Part shown: positions 1-12,391 of the stretch, piece after piece
Layout of the letters: each line of letters starts with the position of its first letter
Numbering within the stretch: position 1 is the first letter of the stretch
Assembly (NCBI GenBank): GCA_910890315.1
Contig: CAJVGD010000010.1
Span: 434,001-498,000 of the forward strand
Source: Serendipita indica DSM 11827
Taxonomy: Eukaryota > Basidiomycota > Agaricomycetes > Sebacinales > Serendipitaceae
DNA: 64,000 nt
Direction of reading: 5' to 3'
The notes under the pieces: generated by a model
Databases searched by the model: none
Told to the model about the DNA's origin: nothing
The model's input: the letters and a program-made list of their open reading frames with translations, nothing else
Position numbers and translations under genes: made by a program

Positions 1-2
1 AT

Positions 3-1759
3 ACTTCCGCCACGTCAACTGCTCCGCCCGCTCCTCCACCCCCGGCTCTCAGTAAACTCCGCCAGATTGCGTGGAAGGTGGCGGATAATCAAAAAGAGAC
101 ATCTTCGATTGGGTCTAATCCTACAGCACGCTCTATGACCATCTTGGCGGACCAGGCAAAGCGACGGGAGACTGGAGACGGCAAGAGCAACGAGGTGGTA
201 CGGCAACCGACTCGTATTGGAACGATACGGCCTGCTTTGAAAAAGCTTCAAGTTACCCATACGATATTTGATCATACCGGACTAGTGCGACATGTGCAGT
301 TTAGCCCGAATGGCAAGATGCTCGCCACGAGTGGTTGGGATGGCACGGCACGTTTGTATATTGTCCCGACGGACCCAAATAGTGCCGTCGAACGCGGAAA
401 GGTTATGGCGGTCTCTGAAGGGTTTATCAACCAGGTCGCATGGAGTCCGGATGGTAACTGGTTGTTGACGAAGAAGTCGCACGCGATTCAAGTCTGGTCG
501 ACCGAAGTGAGTTTTGATTATCGGCTTCTACCCCAGTCGCTCAAGTTTTGCAGACTGCGGTGCGCAAGCATAACATTCGACGTGCGTCCAGTGTCGTCAA
601 ATCTGTTTGTTGGTTCCCGTCGAGCAAGTGTAGGTTGCCTACTTGATTCGGTGACTTTGCGTTATTGATCCACATTGATCATAGCCTTCCTTTCCGTCGA
701 GGAAAGTCAAGTGGTGCAGTTTGGCTTGGATGGCGAATTGCAAGAGACGTATGAACTTGACCGCCTCAATCTCTGGGATGTCGGCATCACCCCAGATGAG
801 GAACGGATGCTCGGAGTCGCAGAGTTGACGAAGACCAAGAGTGGCCTGCAACCGAGAATGTCCAAAATCGAAAAGCGCGTTGTCGGTTCGTGTTCCGAGC
901 TCTGTATCTGAAGAAGCTTATATCTGCCTAGTCTACAATCTGAAGGAGAAGAAGGTCGAAAGGTTCGTAAACATCCATTCTCCAGGAAAGCTTGACTGAC
1001 GTTGTGCAGTTTGGTGCCGGTGCTTGATGAGGTCAGAGACATCACCATTTCTCGTAGCGGTCAATACGCGCTTGTCAGTTCAGAGAACAAGGTTCGCTTT
1101 CTTGTTTGTTTCCGTGCCCTTCTGAGCTTATTAGGGTCCTCCTCAATTACTGAGAATGGATATTGTCAATGGCGTCGGGCGCTTGGTTCCCGCACAGACC
1201 TATCTACCGAAGCACGATGTCGACTTTGCTGGGCCATCTTACTTTGCTGGAGTAGACGACGAGCTTATCATGGTCCCAACAAAGAGCGGCGATATCCTTC
1301 TCTGGGACCGTCAAAGCGGAGTATGCTTAATCTTTCTCTTCTGGTTCTTACCTGACGACTGTCTAGCAACTTTTACATGCCTTGCGAAACAAAGACGTGG
1401 GAGAAAACGACCTGACGAGCGTGGCTTGGAACTACGCCTTACGAAGACCGATGCTCGCGTCTGGCGAGCATGATGGCTCCGTCCGAATCTGGATGTCCGC
1501 ATCATCTGAGCGAGAGATGAGTCGGGAAAAAGGGAGAACTTCAGAGCCGATCGCACCAATAATGTATCCGGATATACTTACTACCTCGCCGCCATCCACG
1601 TCTCGACAGCAAACGTCGACGACAGATCAGGTGGCACACAATATTATCGAAGTTCGAAGGCGGTCATCGATGGATGGGTCTGTTGATGGTGACCGAGGTG
1701 GTGGGAGGGCAAGGCGAGTTGATTCGCCTGTCCCTTCTCATTTTTCGACGGATCGATGA
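3..1759 (+). CDS. WD40-repeat protein of the WDR26/Gid7 type, 5' end outside window
   Basis: Seven exons can be followed (about 3-506, 554-629, 685-885, 932-962, 1010-1090, 1134-1320 and 1366-1759), all with GT-AG introns. The frame is open to the left edge, so the start is missing. WD repeats are visible: VQFSPNGKMLATSGWDGTAR, then VAWSPDGNWLL, then a divergent centre with GITPDEERMLGV and ITISRSGQYALVSSENK, then SGDILLWDRQSG, and a last repeat with LASGEHDGSVRIW. The order and spacing match WDR26/Gid7, the WD40 subunit of the CTLH/GID ubiquitin ligase; from the family, it would help recruit gluconeogenic or other substrates in the cytoplasm. The last ~90 residues are Ser/Thr-rich and look disordered. 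Another WD40 protein with the same divergent centre cannot be excluded because the LisH-CTLH part lies outside the window. Confidence 0.7.
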
Positions 1760-1776
1760 ACCAGCCCTCCGAGCTA

Positions 1777-3222
1777 CTAGTCCAGTTTCTCGTCGTCGGT
1801 AGGATATACGGGTAATGTCTGTTCCTTATGGGTAATCAAATATTCTGTATGGCCTCCTATGAGCCAATAGAAATAGTCTGGCATTGGCATAATCAACATA
1901 AATCCATAGTTTCGAAGCCGCATGGCTATGAGATAGAAGGCATAAAATGATGAGGATAACATCTTGTATAGATCGGTTAGAACCATCCACAAAAATTCCT
2001 TCTGTTTTTTGAAGGAGATTTGGCTCGTGAGATACCTCCAGGGTTTCTCGTAGGTGGTTTGTTTTGTGGCTGCCGTTTGATCTTCTATTGTTAGGTTAGC
2101 TGGACTCCTCTTCGAAGAATCTACGAACCGATGGAGGATGAGATGAGTACTTTGGCATCCTTCTCTCAACTTCATCTCTCGTCATGGGGGGATTGGGCCC
2201 AAGAGCACATGCAAAGAGAACGAGAGAAGTAAACGTTATAGCTTGTGTTAAACTGGGGCATGTGTCCGCTTTATGCACCTTTCTATTTCCAGAAATGGCC
2301 GTTGGAGCTTTATTAGGTCGACTCCCCTCGCTACCAGCGCTTGGGCGACTCCCTTGAGATGACTGATCTGCTTCAGGGAGGGAATTAGGGGATTCTCCAA
2401 TCAGTCTCGGAGTGTATTTCCTTTGTTCTGGTGTCCTAGAGGTAAAGGTGGTCGAAAAGCTGGTCTGCCGTTGAGAGCCTTGCCGGAGCTCGGGTTCAAC
2501 GGTAAGCGCATCACAGATTTTGACAAGAGAGTGAACCGTCTCCATGATGATAGGTGAGTGACGTGCCCATCTATCTGCCAGCGTGATAGCTTGGTCTGCT
2601 GTGAGACCGAATTCACCATCTTTCCCGTTTAAGGAGGTCTTCAAGGCAACCGCTTGATCATTCCAGAACTCGGATATATGGTTGAAGGATGTCAAGAGTC
2701 CTTGTATTGCGTTTCGGAACTGGGTTCGAAGCATTGGACCGTCCAAGGCGGCTATAATTCCTTATTACGTGTCTTCAACTGGGCAATTTACGAACCTTCG
2801 TTGGCATCATTCTTGGCTGTCATAGGCCAAACAGTATCGTAAGGGCTAGTCTGGGAGTACTGATGAAGCCTGGCGATACTTGCGAGCACTTGCGAATGGA
2901 TTCTTTCTCCAGCTACGGCCATTTCTTCCACGACCGAACGGACTTCTTTTGCTGACGCCGTGTCAAGGTTGTCGCGGAGCATGCCGACGTTATCTGCAAA
3001 GACATAGCAATCCTTCAGAGTGGAGACAAAGGTCTCCAGTTGTTGTTCAAAGGTGTGCCGATGTTCTCGGACTCGCCGCTGGTCACTGTTTGTTCCAACC
3101 CGTTGTGCTGCTGCCGCCTGGGGGAGTTTATACAAACAGTCCAAGCAGATACTGGCGTATTCGACGGTATTCTTCAAGTCAACATCGGGATCTGGTCGCA
3201 GGCTTTTGATGACGGCGCTCAT
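1777..3222 (-). CDS. Type A helical membrane protein, copy 1
   Basis: I recognise no named family. About 450 residues from three exons. Exon 1 (start at 3222, MSAVIKSLRPDPDVDLKN) is a helical bundle with the motif FADNVGMLRDNLDTASAKEV. Exon 2 continues with a helix pair (HISEFWNDQAVALK, TADQAITLADRWARHSP), a Ser/Pro/Gln-rich linker and a hydrophobic segment ITFTSLVLFACALG. A third exon after a short intron near 2057-2102 adds a tail with an aromatic hydrophobic patch (LSSSFYAFYLIAMRLRNYGF) and stops at 1777. The gene at 9200-10860 is a close paralogue with the same intron positions. It lies tail-to-tail with the WD40 gene, 17 bases apart. Inferred: a membrane-anchored helical effector or partner in the NLR cluster. 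Confidence 0.7.
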
Positions 3223-4358
3223 TGTGTGGTGCTGCTAGCAGGAGGGTCACCTGTGCATCGAATCGGCCATCGTTCTTATAAGAGTCCTAGCCCGTCTCTA
3301 TAGTCTTTGTAATTTAACTCATGTCGCGCCGCCGCCACCCGGTATGTAGGGAGAGTCTGGCCGTCTTGAGGCTGTTGACGACGTGGATCTCCGGCAAATC
3401 ATATCGCTTATGGCATCATTTCCCCATTTCAAACGGTCTCAAACTGTTTTGGTCCTGTCTAGAAGTTTCCAAATATCTGTACTATTACCCAGTTCATGAA
3501 TTAGAGTGCGCGGCATGGCTTTCAGAACAAAAGTATCCAGAGTAAAATATCTTACACAAGTATACCGTAGGATTTCGCGGTTAAAGATGTACAAACTAGT
3601 AAGAAGTACATTTGGTAGGTATAAGAGTGGTGTCTTGCTTAGATATGAACCAATATATGGCATACAGGAAGTCCGGAGTAAGATGTGATCTCTTAAGGCT
3701 ACTAGAAATTGCCCAAAACGCAGCCCTAAAGCATGTAAATCTGTATATCTTTTATGCATCACACAAAAGCCTTCGATGGAGGACTTACCTTAATTTTATA
3801 TATTCGAGACTCGTCCATAACACTGGTGAAAGATTGATCAGCTAACTGATGTGCGTTGTTCCAATCTCTCTTCGAATGGCCTCAAGGATGTGTGAATTGA
3901 CCAGAAGATTATTTCCATCGCTCCGGACCGCGAAGCGAGTGAATCAAGACTACTCTCCCTTCTGAGTCTTCAAACATGTGAAGTGCCTTAGGTATCCGGC
4001 CCACGTCGTCGAATGAGAAGCGTGCAGAACGTATTGCGAGACGGGATAGGTGGATTTACTCAGCCCTTGGAAGCCAAATTCTCGAATCTCACCCTGTTTT
4101 CATCGTTAGGACAAAATCACTGCATGCGAACTCCAAGAGGGTCACAGGCCTGGCAATTAGCAATGGAGGTGGCTGGCACATTTCAAGTTTATGCGATGTG
4201 AATCTAGGTGTACGTGTGCAAAATTATACGTTGCCCTTTTTTACATTTACACTCCGTATCCCTGATGAGAGTCGAGAGGATTATCCTTCCAAGATTGCCA
4301 AGACATAATCTACATCTTTTAGATGCTTAAAGTCAAATTGCATCTTTATCAAGCTAAA
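3223..4358. other. Gene-free interval between type A copy 1 and the NLR
   Basis: About 1.1 kb, AT-rich, with only short unsupported reading frames. It should hold the promoter of the type A gene (transcribed leftward from 3222) and the 3' end of the NLR transcript. I see no repeat, RNA gene or domain-bearing frame. Confidence 0.5.
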
Positions 4359-7300
4359 TTACCGTGACATAAACTCGGAGAAGTCGAATATGATCGGCTC
4401 GCGCTTTGTGGTCCAAACGAGGATGGTACTCCCATTTGCAGCCCACTTTTGGAGCCGCTTTCCCCCTCGGGTGAACAGTGAATGAAGGTCAGTTGGAATT
4501 GGCACAATTGGACCCGCAGGGAATGCTGTGTGAATCCAACCATTTGTGTAGGAAAGGAAGGAGTGTGGATAGTGGAGAAGAGACTTTGGCGTGGTTAGAC
4601 TCTGGAAACTCTGAAGTCCATTAGGGGTCAGCTCCCAGACCTGTGATCCATAAACGACGAGTTTGCTATCGCTCGAGAAACCTAGAGGATGCTCGCTTCC
4701 TCCATAACTCTTTGCCTCCCCTATGAGCTTTGCTGGAGATGTTTCGAGACTCCAGACCTGAAGGATCGCAGATCCGTATAACGAATTTCGATCGGCTATG
4801 GCTATCAGGTCTGATCGATGAGAAAAAACCATGATATTGGCATCAAGTCCGCTCTGGAAGGCCGTTCTCTTTCCATCCGATATCCTGTAAATCTTTATCT
4901 CTCCAGCAACAGATGGTGCATAGCGGTTCATCTTGACCGAGATGAACACGGCCAGATGGGTATCACTGATTGTGTAAGAGTTCACAGTGTCTTTGCTATG
5001 ACGCGTATCAAGGATATGGTTACCCGTCTTGTATTCCCATATTTGAATGAGGTCCACGTGGGTGTCCACAACCAAGAGAGCAAAAAAGGAACCATCTAAA
5101 GAGAACTGTATTGTACCTTTTTCAGCGTGAGGGGTACCCCTCACATTCTGAAGAGATAGCGGTTCTCGACGGTAGGTGACAAGGCTGCATATAGATATAT
5201 CTTCTTGTGTGGACCAGCATAGGATCTCCTGAGAATCGGGTGTGACACAGGTAATGAGGCTTTGGTCGGAAAATTCGCCGAAGGTGGCAATAAGCTGCAG
5301 CGTCCCAGTCAATGTTGACCAAGCACTCAGCACAGTAAGGCCACCAGGGTTGTGGGTACGCAAAATGAGCATAGACATCTTTGCTACATATTCTCCACTC
5401 CTGGCATATTTCAATGGACGAGTCTTCAGACCGGTGATCGTCGGTGTCAGGTCGTAAATTGAGGCTTCCAGATCCGTTGAACACACAATTCGGCACCAGT
5501 TAGGCGAAATATCTATGGTCTGTGCATTTGTGTAACCAGTAAAGAAGCTAGGCAGCTCGGTACCCGTGCCGACATTCCAAACCTTGATCCGTTTATCAAT
5601 TGAATGACTTGCGAGGCGTTGAGAGTCAGGCGAGATCCAGATCTTTTCAAACCTGGTAGACGTGCAAATTCGTTTGATGACGCGTCCATTTTGTTTATCC
5701 CGTAGGAGTATACCAAAGCCTTGTGGCGAAACAGTGGCCATCAGGTTTCCTTGCGGGACGAATACAACACAGGGTGAAGGTGGTTCGTCAGGATCTACCA
5801 TTATGATAGCCTTGCCTGTATTGCAGTCAAGAAGTATGAGAGGGGTCCTACCATTTGGGTCATATATGACAGATCTGGTACCGTCAACAGAGATATCGAT
5901 CACACGTTCCAGCGTTGGTTCAAGTTGAAAGTCCGCTACCTTGATACATCCGCCATAATCGTCGGAGTCATCGAAACCGTCGTAGGAAACGAGGTCGACT
6001 AGGTATACATAATCGAGGACGCGGTTACGCCTGACTGTGTACACTGCACGAGTGCCGTTTGGACATACCCTGAAGCGGTCCACAAATCCCGACAGTCCTA
6101 CAGCTTTGGTAGACCTCTCCCCGGATGCAACGTGATAAAATATCACGTAGCTTTTAAAAAATCTATCAAACCTTTCACAGTGCAACACCACAGCAAGGTA
6201 TGGCTCGTCTGGAAGAAAACAGATAGCCGCGATTCGTAGTTGTATGTCGCCGAGACGTGTCTTGTTTCTCCAAATAGTATCCCCGCTTGAGACCTCCAGA
6301 AGATGGACCTCCATGCTGTCGGTGGCAATTGCCAAGTATTGTCCATCTAGGGAGAACTCCACCGCCAGCACGAGGCCACGAGATCTATTCACTGCGGTAA
6401 AAGCTGTGGGGATGAGTACACCTGTTTCCGCATCCCATAAACGCAGATAACCGTGATCACCGCTGGTGACTACACGACTCGCGTCTGGAGAGAATAAAAT
6501 ATGCGTTATTTCGATTGGTAGGGCCAGTGGTTTTGCATCTATTGTCCATTCAAGACGTTCTGCACCAATCATTCCGACGGTAGGCGAGCGATTCTTGGTT
6601 CTAATCGACTTTGCGAGAGGTGAACTGGATGGAATGAGTCCAGGCGGTATTGTATAGACATGCAACGCAGCTGCTTGAATCATATCTTGGAATCTCAGTA
6701 AGAAATGAGACGCATGTAGTACTGTCAGTATATCGTCCAGGCTCTGCAATAGATGTCAGACGATTCGGTTTAAAATGTAGACAATCTCTCCTACGATTAA
6801 AGCTCCTCTCGAGATCTCTCTCTTGACTCTGCTTCCAAGGTGTGCCAGGCCACGGATTCCATGAGAAAGAGTCCCTTGCCATCCCATAAACTCCATCCAG
6901 TGTAAATAGTGTTCGCGGAGGAAGAGTGTCACTCTCTGCCAGTCGTACCACGCCTCATCAGAGGCAGAGACGTGGTATGCCCAGTAGGAAGTCGCATATC
7001 GAAATGCGGGCGACGTCTTCCTTGCGATTCGGTCGTCTAGGTCTGCCACTTCGTCGTTTCTCGGAAGTATGCCAAAGCCCGAGTTAAGTTCCAGGATATC
7101 GTATCTGAGTGTTTCACTGAGCATGTCTAGGCAGGCAATGGCCAGCATGGAATGCGACGGTTCCATCTGAACGAGGAACCCATTTGCTCGAAGTTCATTT
7201 GACGCAATGAACTCCCGAAAAGTCGGATGAAGCACTTTAATTGGGCGATCTGGATGGCCATCCTTGAACACGGCGGCGAGATCCTGAACAAAGTCGTTGA

Positions 7301-9200
7301 CCGTGTCCACCTTGGGAAATAAAGCCGAGATGGTATTGATGGAGATGGGTTGAAAGACAGAAACGACCACTTGTAATACCTTTTGAAAGTCATCTTCAGC
7401 CCTCTTGTCTACGAGCGCCTGGTGGAGAACCTCAAGATATAGCGCGTCGAGCGGATCCGCAACTTGCGAATGAGAAAAGTTCTCTAAGAGCCGCACGGCG
7501 AGATCGCTGCGTCTAAACGCTCTGCAGAACGTCGCGGCCCAGATGAATAGACCGCCGGAGTATTGGATGATCCTCTCTCGCTCCTGGATGTTAAGCTGTC
7601 GGTTCAGTTTTGCATGTACGTAGAGTGCAATATCATCGTGGGATGGGTTATTAATGTCGAGTAGGTGCGCATCGTGGACAAAATCTGGCAATTGGAGTCG
7701 ATCCCTGATATCAGTGAGTGGCCGACTGGTCAGAAGAACCTTAACGTGTGGAGCTTTCGGGAGTTCCTTAAGTATCACGTTGAGGAGTCGTTGTCTAGAC
7801 TTGGGCTCGCAGTTGTCCAGCGCGTCGATGACAAGGAACAACCCTGCCACATGTTTCAACCTCCGAAGTGGGTCCAAGATGAGTTGGATGAACTGGACGG
7901 AAAACTCCATTGAGGCTTCAGGGTCGAGGTTGAGAACAGATTCACTAGTCGAGGCAAGCTGTGGATGGTTGAGTTGGATGTCCGCCGCCACTGTTCGGCA
8001 GAAATGACGAATCTCTTGATTGCGCGCTACATTAGGACTGAAAAAGAATCGTCCTCCAAGTCGACTCTGGCCTTGCCAGTATCTGGCCATCGTTGCAGCT
8101 ATCGTCGACTTACCCGTACCTGCCGCGTCATTGAGCCAGAAGACCTGCTGCGAACAATCCACGTCGTCGCTCCACTCGGAAATCCTGGCTAGAATGTCGA
8201 CACGCGTACCCGGTTCACATAACTCCAGCTCAGTTCCATATGCAAGGCTCATGGCGAACCCAGGGCCTCTATCTGGATGGTATAAGGGTGCTTGACAGAG
8301 TAAGAATCAATACTCACACTCGTCTCGCAAGTTTTGAGTCACTGTATCCTGTACCTCGCCACGCAGTTGGTCGAAGAATGCATCGAAGGTTGCAATCTGA
8401 CTAGAGAGAGCGTTGTCGATGGCGACCTATGATAAAATTAGCTGAGCCTGGCAATTAGGCAGTAAGAATGGACCCTATATCGCTGATATGCTGTATCCTC
8501 CATTCTTAAGAGATGCGGTATCTGCTCCTTGTCGATTTGTGTGCTTCCAAATCGTGCGATGTGGAGCCCAGTACGTTCTCTAGCCGTTCGGATACAGCTT
8601 TCTGCTTCGGTCATGATCGTTTTAACAATTCTGTTGCCAAATTAGTCTCAGTTCAAAGTACAAGGAGAGTGCTCACTGCATATACTCCTGTATAGCTTGC
8701 AAAAGCTCATGGTCACCGAAACTTCTGCTTCGGTTCTGAGCCAATCTCTCTGAATCATTGTGCATCTGCGTTGTATGAGTATCAAGGTTGGAGATTATAT
8801 CACTCCAACTGGCGTCCTTATTGTGGACATCCTAGTACGGTCAGTTTAGACGAACTGTTGCCTGTTTACGTACTCTTAAAGCTTGAAGAGCACTAATTGA
8901 CAACGCATATGCGGATTCTAGAGGTGCAAGAACTGGTTTTCCTTCTGATCGTACATCGCGAACCGGCGTAAAGCGATGCTCAAGCCAATCAGTGATTGTT
9001 TCGGGTGTTTCGATGGGGTTTAGAAGCTTGTTCTCATTGATATTATGACTCGTATATCCGACGTCGACCCCTGTAGATGGCTCGCCAATCGCTGTCGAAG
9101 GCTTCTGGGTGGTATTTCGGCCACCGTTCAGCGAATCTCGTATATCATGGACATCCTTTTCTGCTCCTCTGTTCTCCTGTCGTGTGGTTATATTCTCCAT
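4359..9200 (-). CDS. NACHT-WD40 NLR (HET-E-like STAND protein)
   Basis: The N-terminal exon starts at 9200 (MENITTRQENRGAEKDVHD) and is followed by short exons coding a helical N-terminal region with no named domain. The NACHT domain begins at CEPGTRVDILARISEW; Walker A is DAAGTGKSTIA (about 8110-8130), Walker B LFLVIDALDNCE, and a sensor-like LLTSRP follows. About 800 residues of divergent WD40 repeats complete it, for example LFSPDASRVVTSGDHG, VEFSLDGQYLAIATDSME and ISPDSQRLASHSIDKRIKVW. NACHT and WD40 parts are joined by a ~54 base intron (about 6740-6793, GTAGGA to TTGCAG) that contains an in-frame stop, so the gene should not be split there. From the family: ligand sensing by the repeats opens the NACHT switch, which oligomerises and triggers the N-terminal effector or a partner. 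The type A gene immediately upstream overlaps its start codon by one base. Confidence 0.9.
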
Positions 9201-10860
9201 CAGGAAGGATAGGGATGGTCGAATCCAAGAAATTCTATTATTGCGAGTAAGAACACATATTTCATGGGAATATACCGTACATTCACTATGCTAGAAAACG
9301 TCAAGAAACAGAATATGAGTAACTCATAACTGTCGAGGCATAGATACACCAGCCCTCCGAGCTGCCAGTAGAGTTGCTTACCGGTAGGATGCACGGGTAA
9401 TATCTCGTTCTTCATGTTAAATAAGTACATATTCTTTTGATTTCTGTATCGCGCTTCCGTGCCAATAGAAACCGCTTGACATATGCATAGACTCTGCATA
9501 CGCCCATGGTTAATGCCACATGGCATCAATATATCAACTTTAATTACGGCAGATGAGGTCATATGAGCGGTCATCACCGCCCAAATAAACTCTTGCGCTT
9601 TGTAGCAGAGGAATTTGCTTGTGGGACACTTGTAGAGTTCCCTGCGGATGTCGTGGACTTTGGGGGATTTTGTCTTCCCCGTTTGGTCTGAAATTATCGC
9701 GTGAGCTTGACTAACAAAAGGAAATATGCGAACCGATGGAGGAGATGAATACTTCGCAATACCGGTCTTGATTTCATTTTGGTTCATGGCGAGATTTGGC
9801 CCGAGCGCAAATGCGAAAAAGACAAAAGAAGTAAACTTGAGAGCTGGCGAGAGGTTGGGGCCCGTGTGGTACTCCTGTTTCGCCTGCCTTTTGGTGTCTA
9901 CCGAACGATCATTGGGCAGACTTGGGTTGCCGCGGATGGTCGGAACATGCTGAAGAGATGGCTGAGAGACATCGGAAATAAGATGGGAGGGAGATCCTTC
10001 TATCCGTCTCGTGGAAGCCCTCGTGGTCTCCGGTGCTTTCGAAGCTGGAGTGGCCGATGGTTTGAGTGGTCTCGGCTGTGTCGATGATGAGCTTTGACTA
10101 CGGCCAGGTTCGATTTTGAGTGCGTCACAGATTTTGACAAGAGAATGCACCGTTTCCGTAATGACGGGTGAGTAGCGTGCCCATTTGGTTGCCAATGTAA
10201 TAACTTGGTCTGCCGTCAGACCAAATTTGCCATCCTTCCCACTCAAAAAGGCGTTCAAGGTAAGCACCTGATCGTTCCAAAACCCGGAGATTTGGTTGAA
10301 GGACGTCAGGAGGCCTTGTAGCGAGCTCTGAAACTGGGCTCGAAGCGCCGGGCCGTTCGGTGGTGCTATAATCTCTCAGCAAAATATTTAACCTACAGTA
10401 TCGGCGAACCTTTACTACCCGCGTTCTTTGCTGTTGCGGGCCAGGCAATGTCGTAAGGGCTAGCCTGGGAGTATTGACGAAGCCCGCTGATGCTCCTGAG
10501 GATCATAGAATGAATTCTTTCCCCGGCTGTGGCCATTTCCTCCACGATTGAACGGACTTCCTTTGCTGACGCCGTGTCAAGGTTGTCGCGGAGCATCTCG
10601 ACGTTATCGGCAAAGACATAGCAATCCCTCAGAGTAGAGGCGAAGGTCTCTAGCTGCTGCCCGAAGGCCTGCCGATGTTCTCGAACCCGTCTCTGGTCAT
10701 AGACTTTTCCAAGTTGTACTGCTGCTGCATTGGAGAGCTTGTACAGAGAGTCCAAACCAACGCTCGCATATTCGACGGCATTCTTCAAGGCAACGTCGAA
10801 ATCTGGGTACACAGTCTTGACGACTATGCTCATGGCTTGTTGCAATAGGAGATCTGACAC
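9200..10860 (-). CDS. Type A helical membrane protein, copy 2, abutting the NLR
   Basis: Close paralogue of the gene at 1777-3222: shared motifs include FADNVEMLRDNLDTASAKEV, GLLTSFNQISGFWNDQV and TVHSLVKICDALKIEPG. The homologous start is MSIVVKTVYPDFDVALKN at 10833; an in-frame ATG at 10860 adds nine residues. An intron (about 10322-10420 region, donor GTTCGC, acceptor TTATAG) separates the bundle from the rest. The hydrophobic segment is LKFTSFVFFAFALG. The frame then runs to a TGA at 9202-9200, whose last base is the first base of the NLR start codon. In copy 1 the C-terminal region carries an intron; at the same place this gene has a possible GC-AG intron (about 9693-9736). The true C end is uncertain: a donor GTAAGC near 9385 could end it earlier. 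Confidence 0.65.
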
Positions 10861-11246
10861 CGCATCAAGCCAACTAGCAATCCTTATACCTCACGTATTG
10901 CCTCGCAGCTACCATGCGAATAACGTTATGCTTGTGAACAAAGCCAACTTAAATGGTATAGCTTCGACCTGCCCTGTCCTGACCCTGTACGGACTGACTT
11001 GCGTCCAAAATGAGGCTGTGCGCCACGACGCCAGAGGACAAAAGCCATGCGGCACATCATGCAGCAATTGAACCGTAAAGTGATACAAATGCCGCGTTTC
11101 GACGATGATATCCGCCAGAATAAAGAAGAGTATAAAAGTCCTAGCTAAGCTATTTGGTCTGATTTAGTTCTTTCCCAGTCGAAATACAACCAATCTTGGC
11201 ATACAATACAGCGAACCGGATACATCTTGTTGGACATTGTTACCAG
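10861..11246. other. Interval between type A copy 2 and type B copy 1
   Basis: About 390 bases; presumed promoter of the leftward type A gene at 10860 and 3' region of the type B gene. No supported reading frame or RNA gene seen. Confidence 0.4.
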
Positions 11247-12391
11247 CTACTTGAGATCACGCGAATAGTAATCTTGGATCTTCACAATCTACAAGAAATT
11301 AGCGGATACTCGCGGATCTCGAAGGTATTGCCTACCCTGAGTTTATACTGCAGAAATTCCGTCTTGACCTCTTGGAACGATTGGATCAACCTCTTAATGC
11401 GCATGCGCTTAATATCTTTTCGGATAGATTCGAGGTTGTTATGGATCGTCAAGAAGACTTCTTCCATCTGTCCCCACCAGAATAGGAGTGAGTCAAGGCT
11501 GTTTTCTAGGCGTTCGAGGGTTTGAAGGGCGTTGTGTATCTGGTCAACGGCAGCTGTACAATGTACCAGCTCCACACTGCGCTCTATGAAATAGAGGTGA
11601 TTAGTCTATAATTAATCAGAAGGCTCCTTACTTTCAATCTTCTTTGTTTCATGTGAGATAAGGTTATGACTTGCGAGCTCCAAGAGCGGAAGAATGATAG
11701 GTATGGCGATGATTAATGGGGGACAGGCTGGCGAAGCAGCGACCAAAACCACGGCTGAGACGACTTGTGCAGCTTTGAACCCAGTGCAGATTTTTTGAAT
11801 CTTCTTCTTTGCTTTGCCCTCGAGAAACTTTTTTGTCTCCTTTTCGTCTTTGATATCCTTCGTCGCCGCCTCTAAAGATTCACGGGCCTGTAATACGCCG
11901 TTAATAGTAAATTAAATAGGAGAGGTTACTTGCATTGAGTACTCCAGTACGGTTGTTTCGAAGAGAGTCTACCACACCAGATAGTTTCGCTTTCGCCTTG
12001 TTGACGTCCTGAACAGTAATCTCTGTTTCTAGTCGAAGTTCCTCGAGAGTGACACGGTCGTTATCTAGACTTTCTAGTATCATTATCCCGTTTTCCGCGC
12101 AATTATGACAGAGCTTGGCGGCATCTAACGACTGGTTTAGGGATGCTGAGAAATTGTTGACTTCGACCTTGACTAGGTTCAACGCTGATTTTGCCTTCGG
12201 GTGGGGAGAGCTAAAGACGCTCAGTTTCATAACCGATAAATGCGGTCCTCGCACTCTGCGTTTGCCCATGGTTCCAAGGTCTGATACACGACTTGAATTC
12301 TGTCCAGAACTTGTTGCATATCGCCTCTCTCATCGAGCTGCATTTGAGCTTTGTCGACCACGGCGATTACAGCGGATTTTGCGGGAGGCAT
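11247..12391 (-). CDS. Type B helical protein with central hydrophobic segment, copy 1
   Basis: Five exons give about 317 residues. Exon 1 starts MPPAKSAVIAVVDKAQMQLD and ends at EPWANA. Exon 2 carries PHPKAKSALNLVK, NGIMILESL and VVDSLRNNRTGV. Exon 3 is a charged helix, then a long hydrophobic stretch (AAQVVSAVVLVAASPACPP followed by LIIAIPIILPLLELASH). Exon 4 is a second amphipathic helical part with VHCTAAVDQIHNALQTLERL and FWWGQMEEVF. A tiny last exon encodes IVKIQDYYSRDLK. Helix, hydrophobic hairpin, helix is the order seen in ClyA/HBL-type alpha-helical pore formers; this is a layout comparison only and no sequence match is claimed. Paralogue: 14919-16068, with identical intron positions. 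Looks intact. Confidence 0.75.

Noticed and set aside
6750-6760. Stop codon between NACHT and WD40 frames as a sign of a pseudogene or two genes
   Set aside because: A normal-size GT-AG intron with a branch-point-like CTGAC contains the stop and keeps phase, so one intact gene is simpler.
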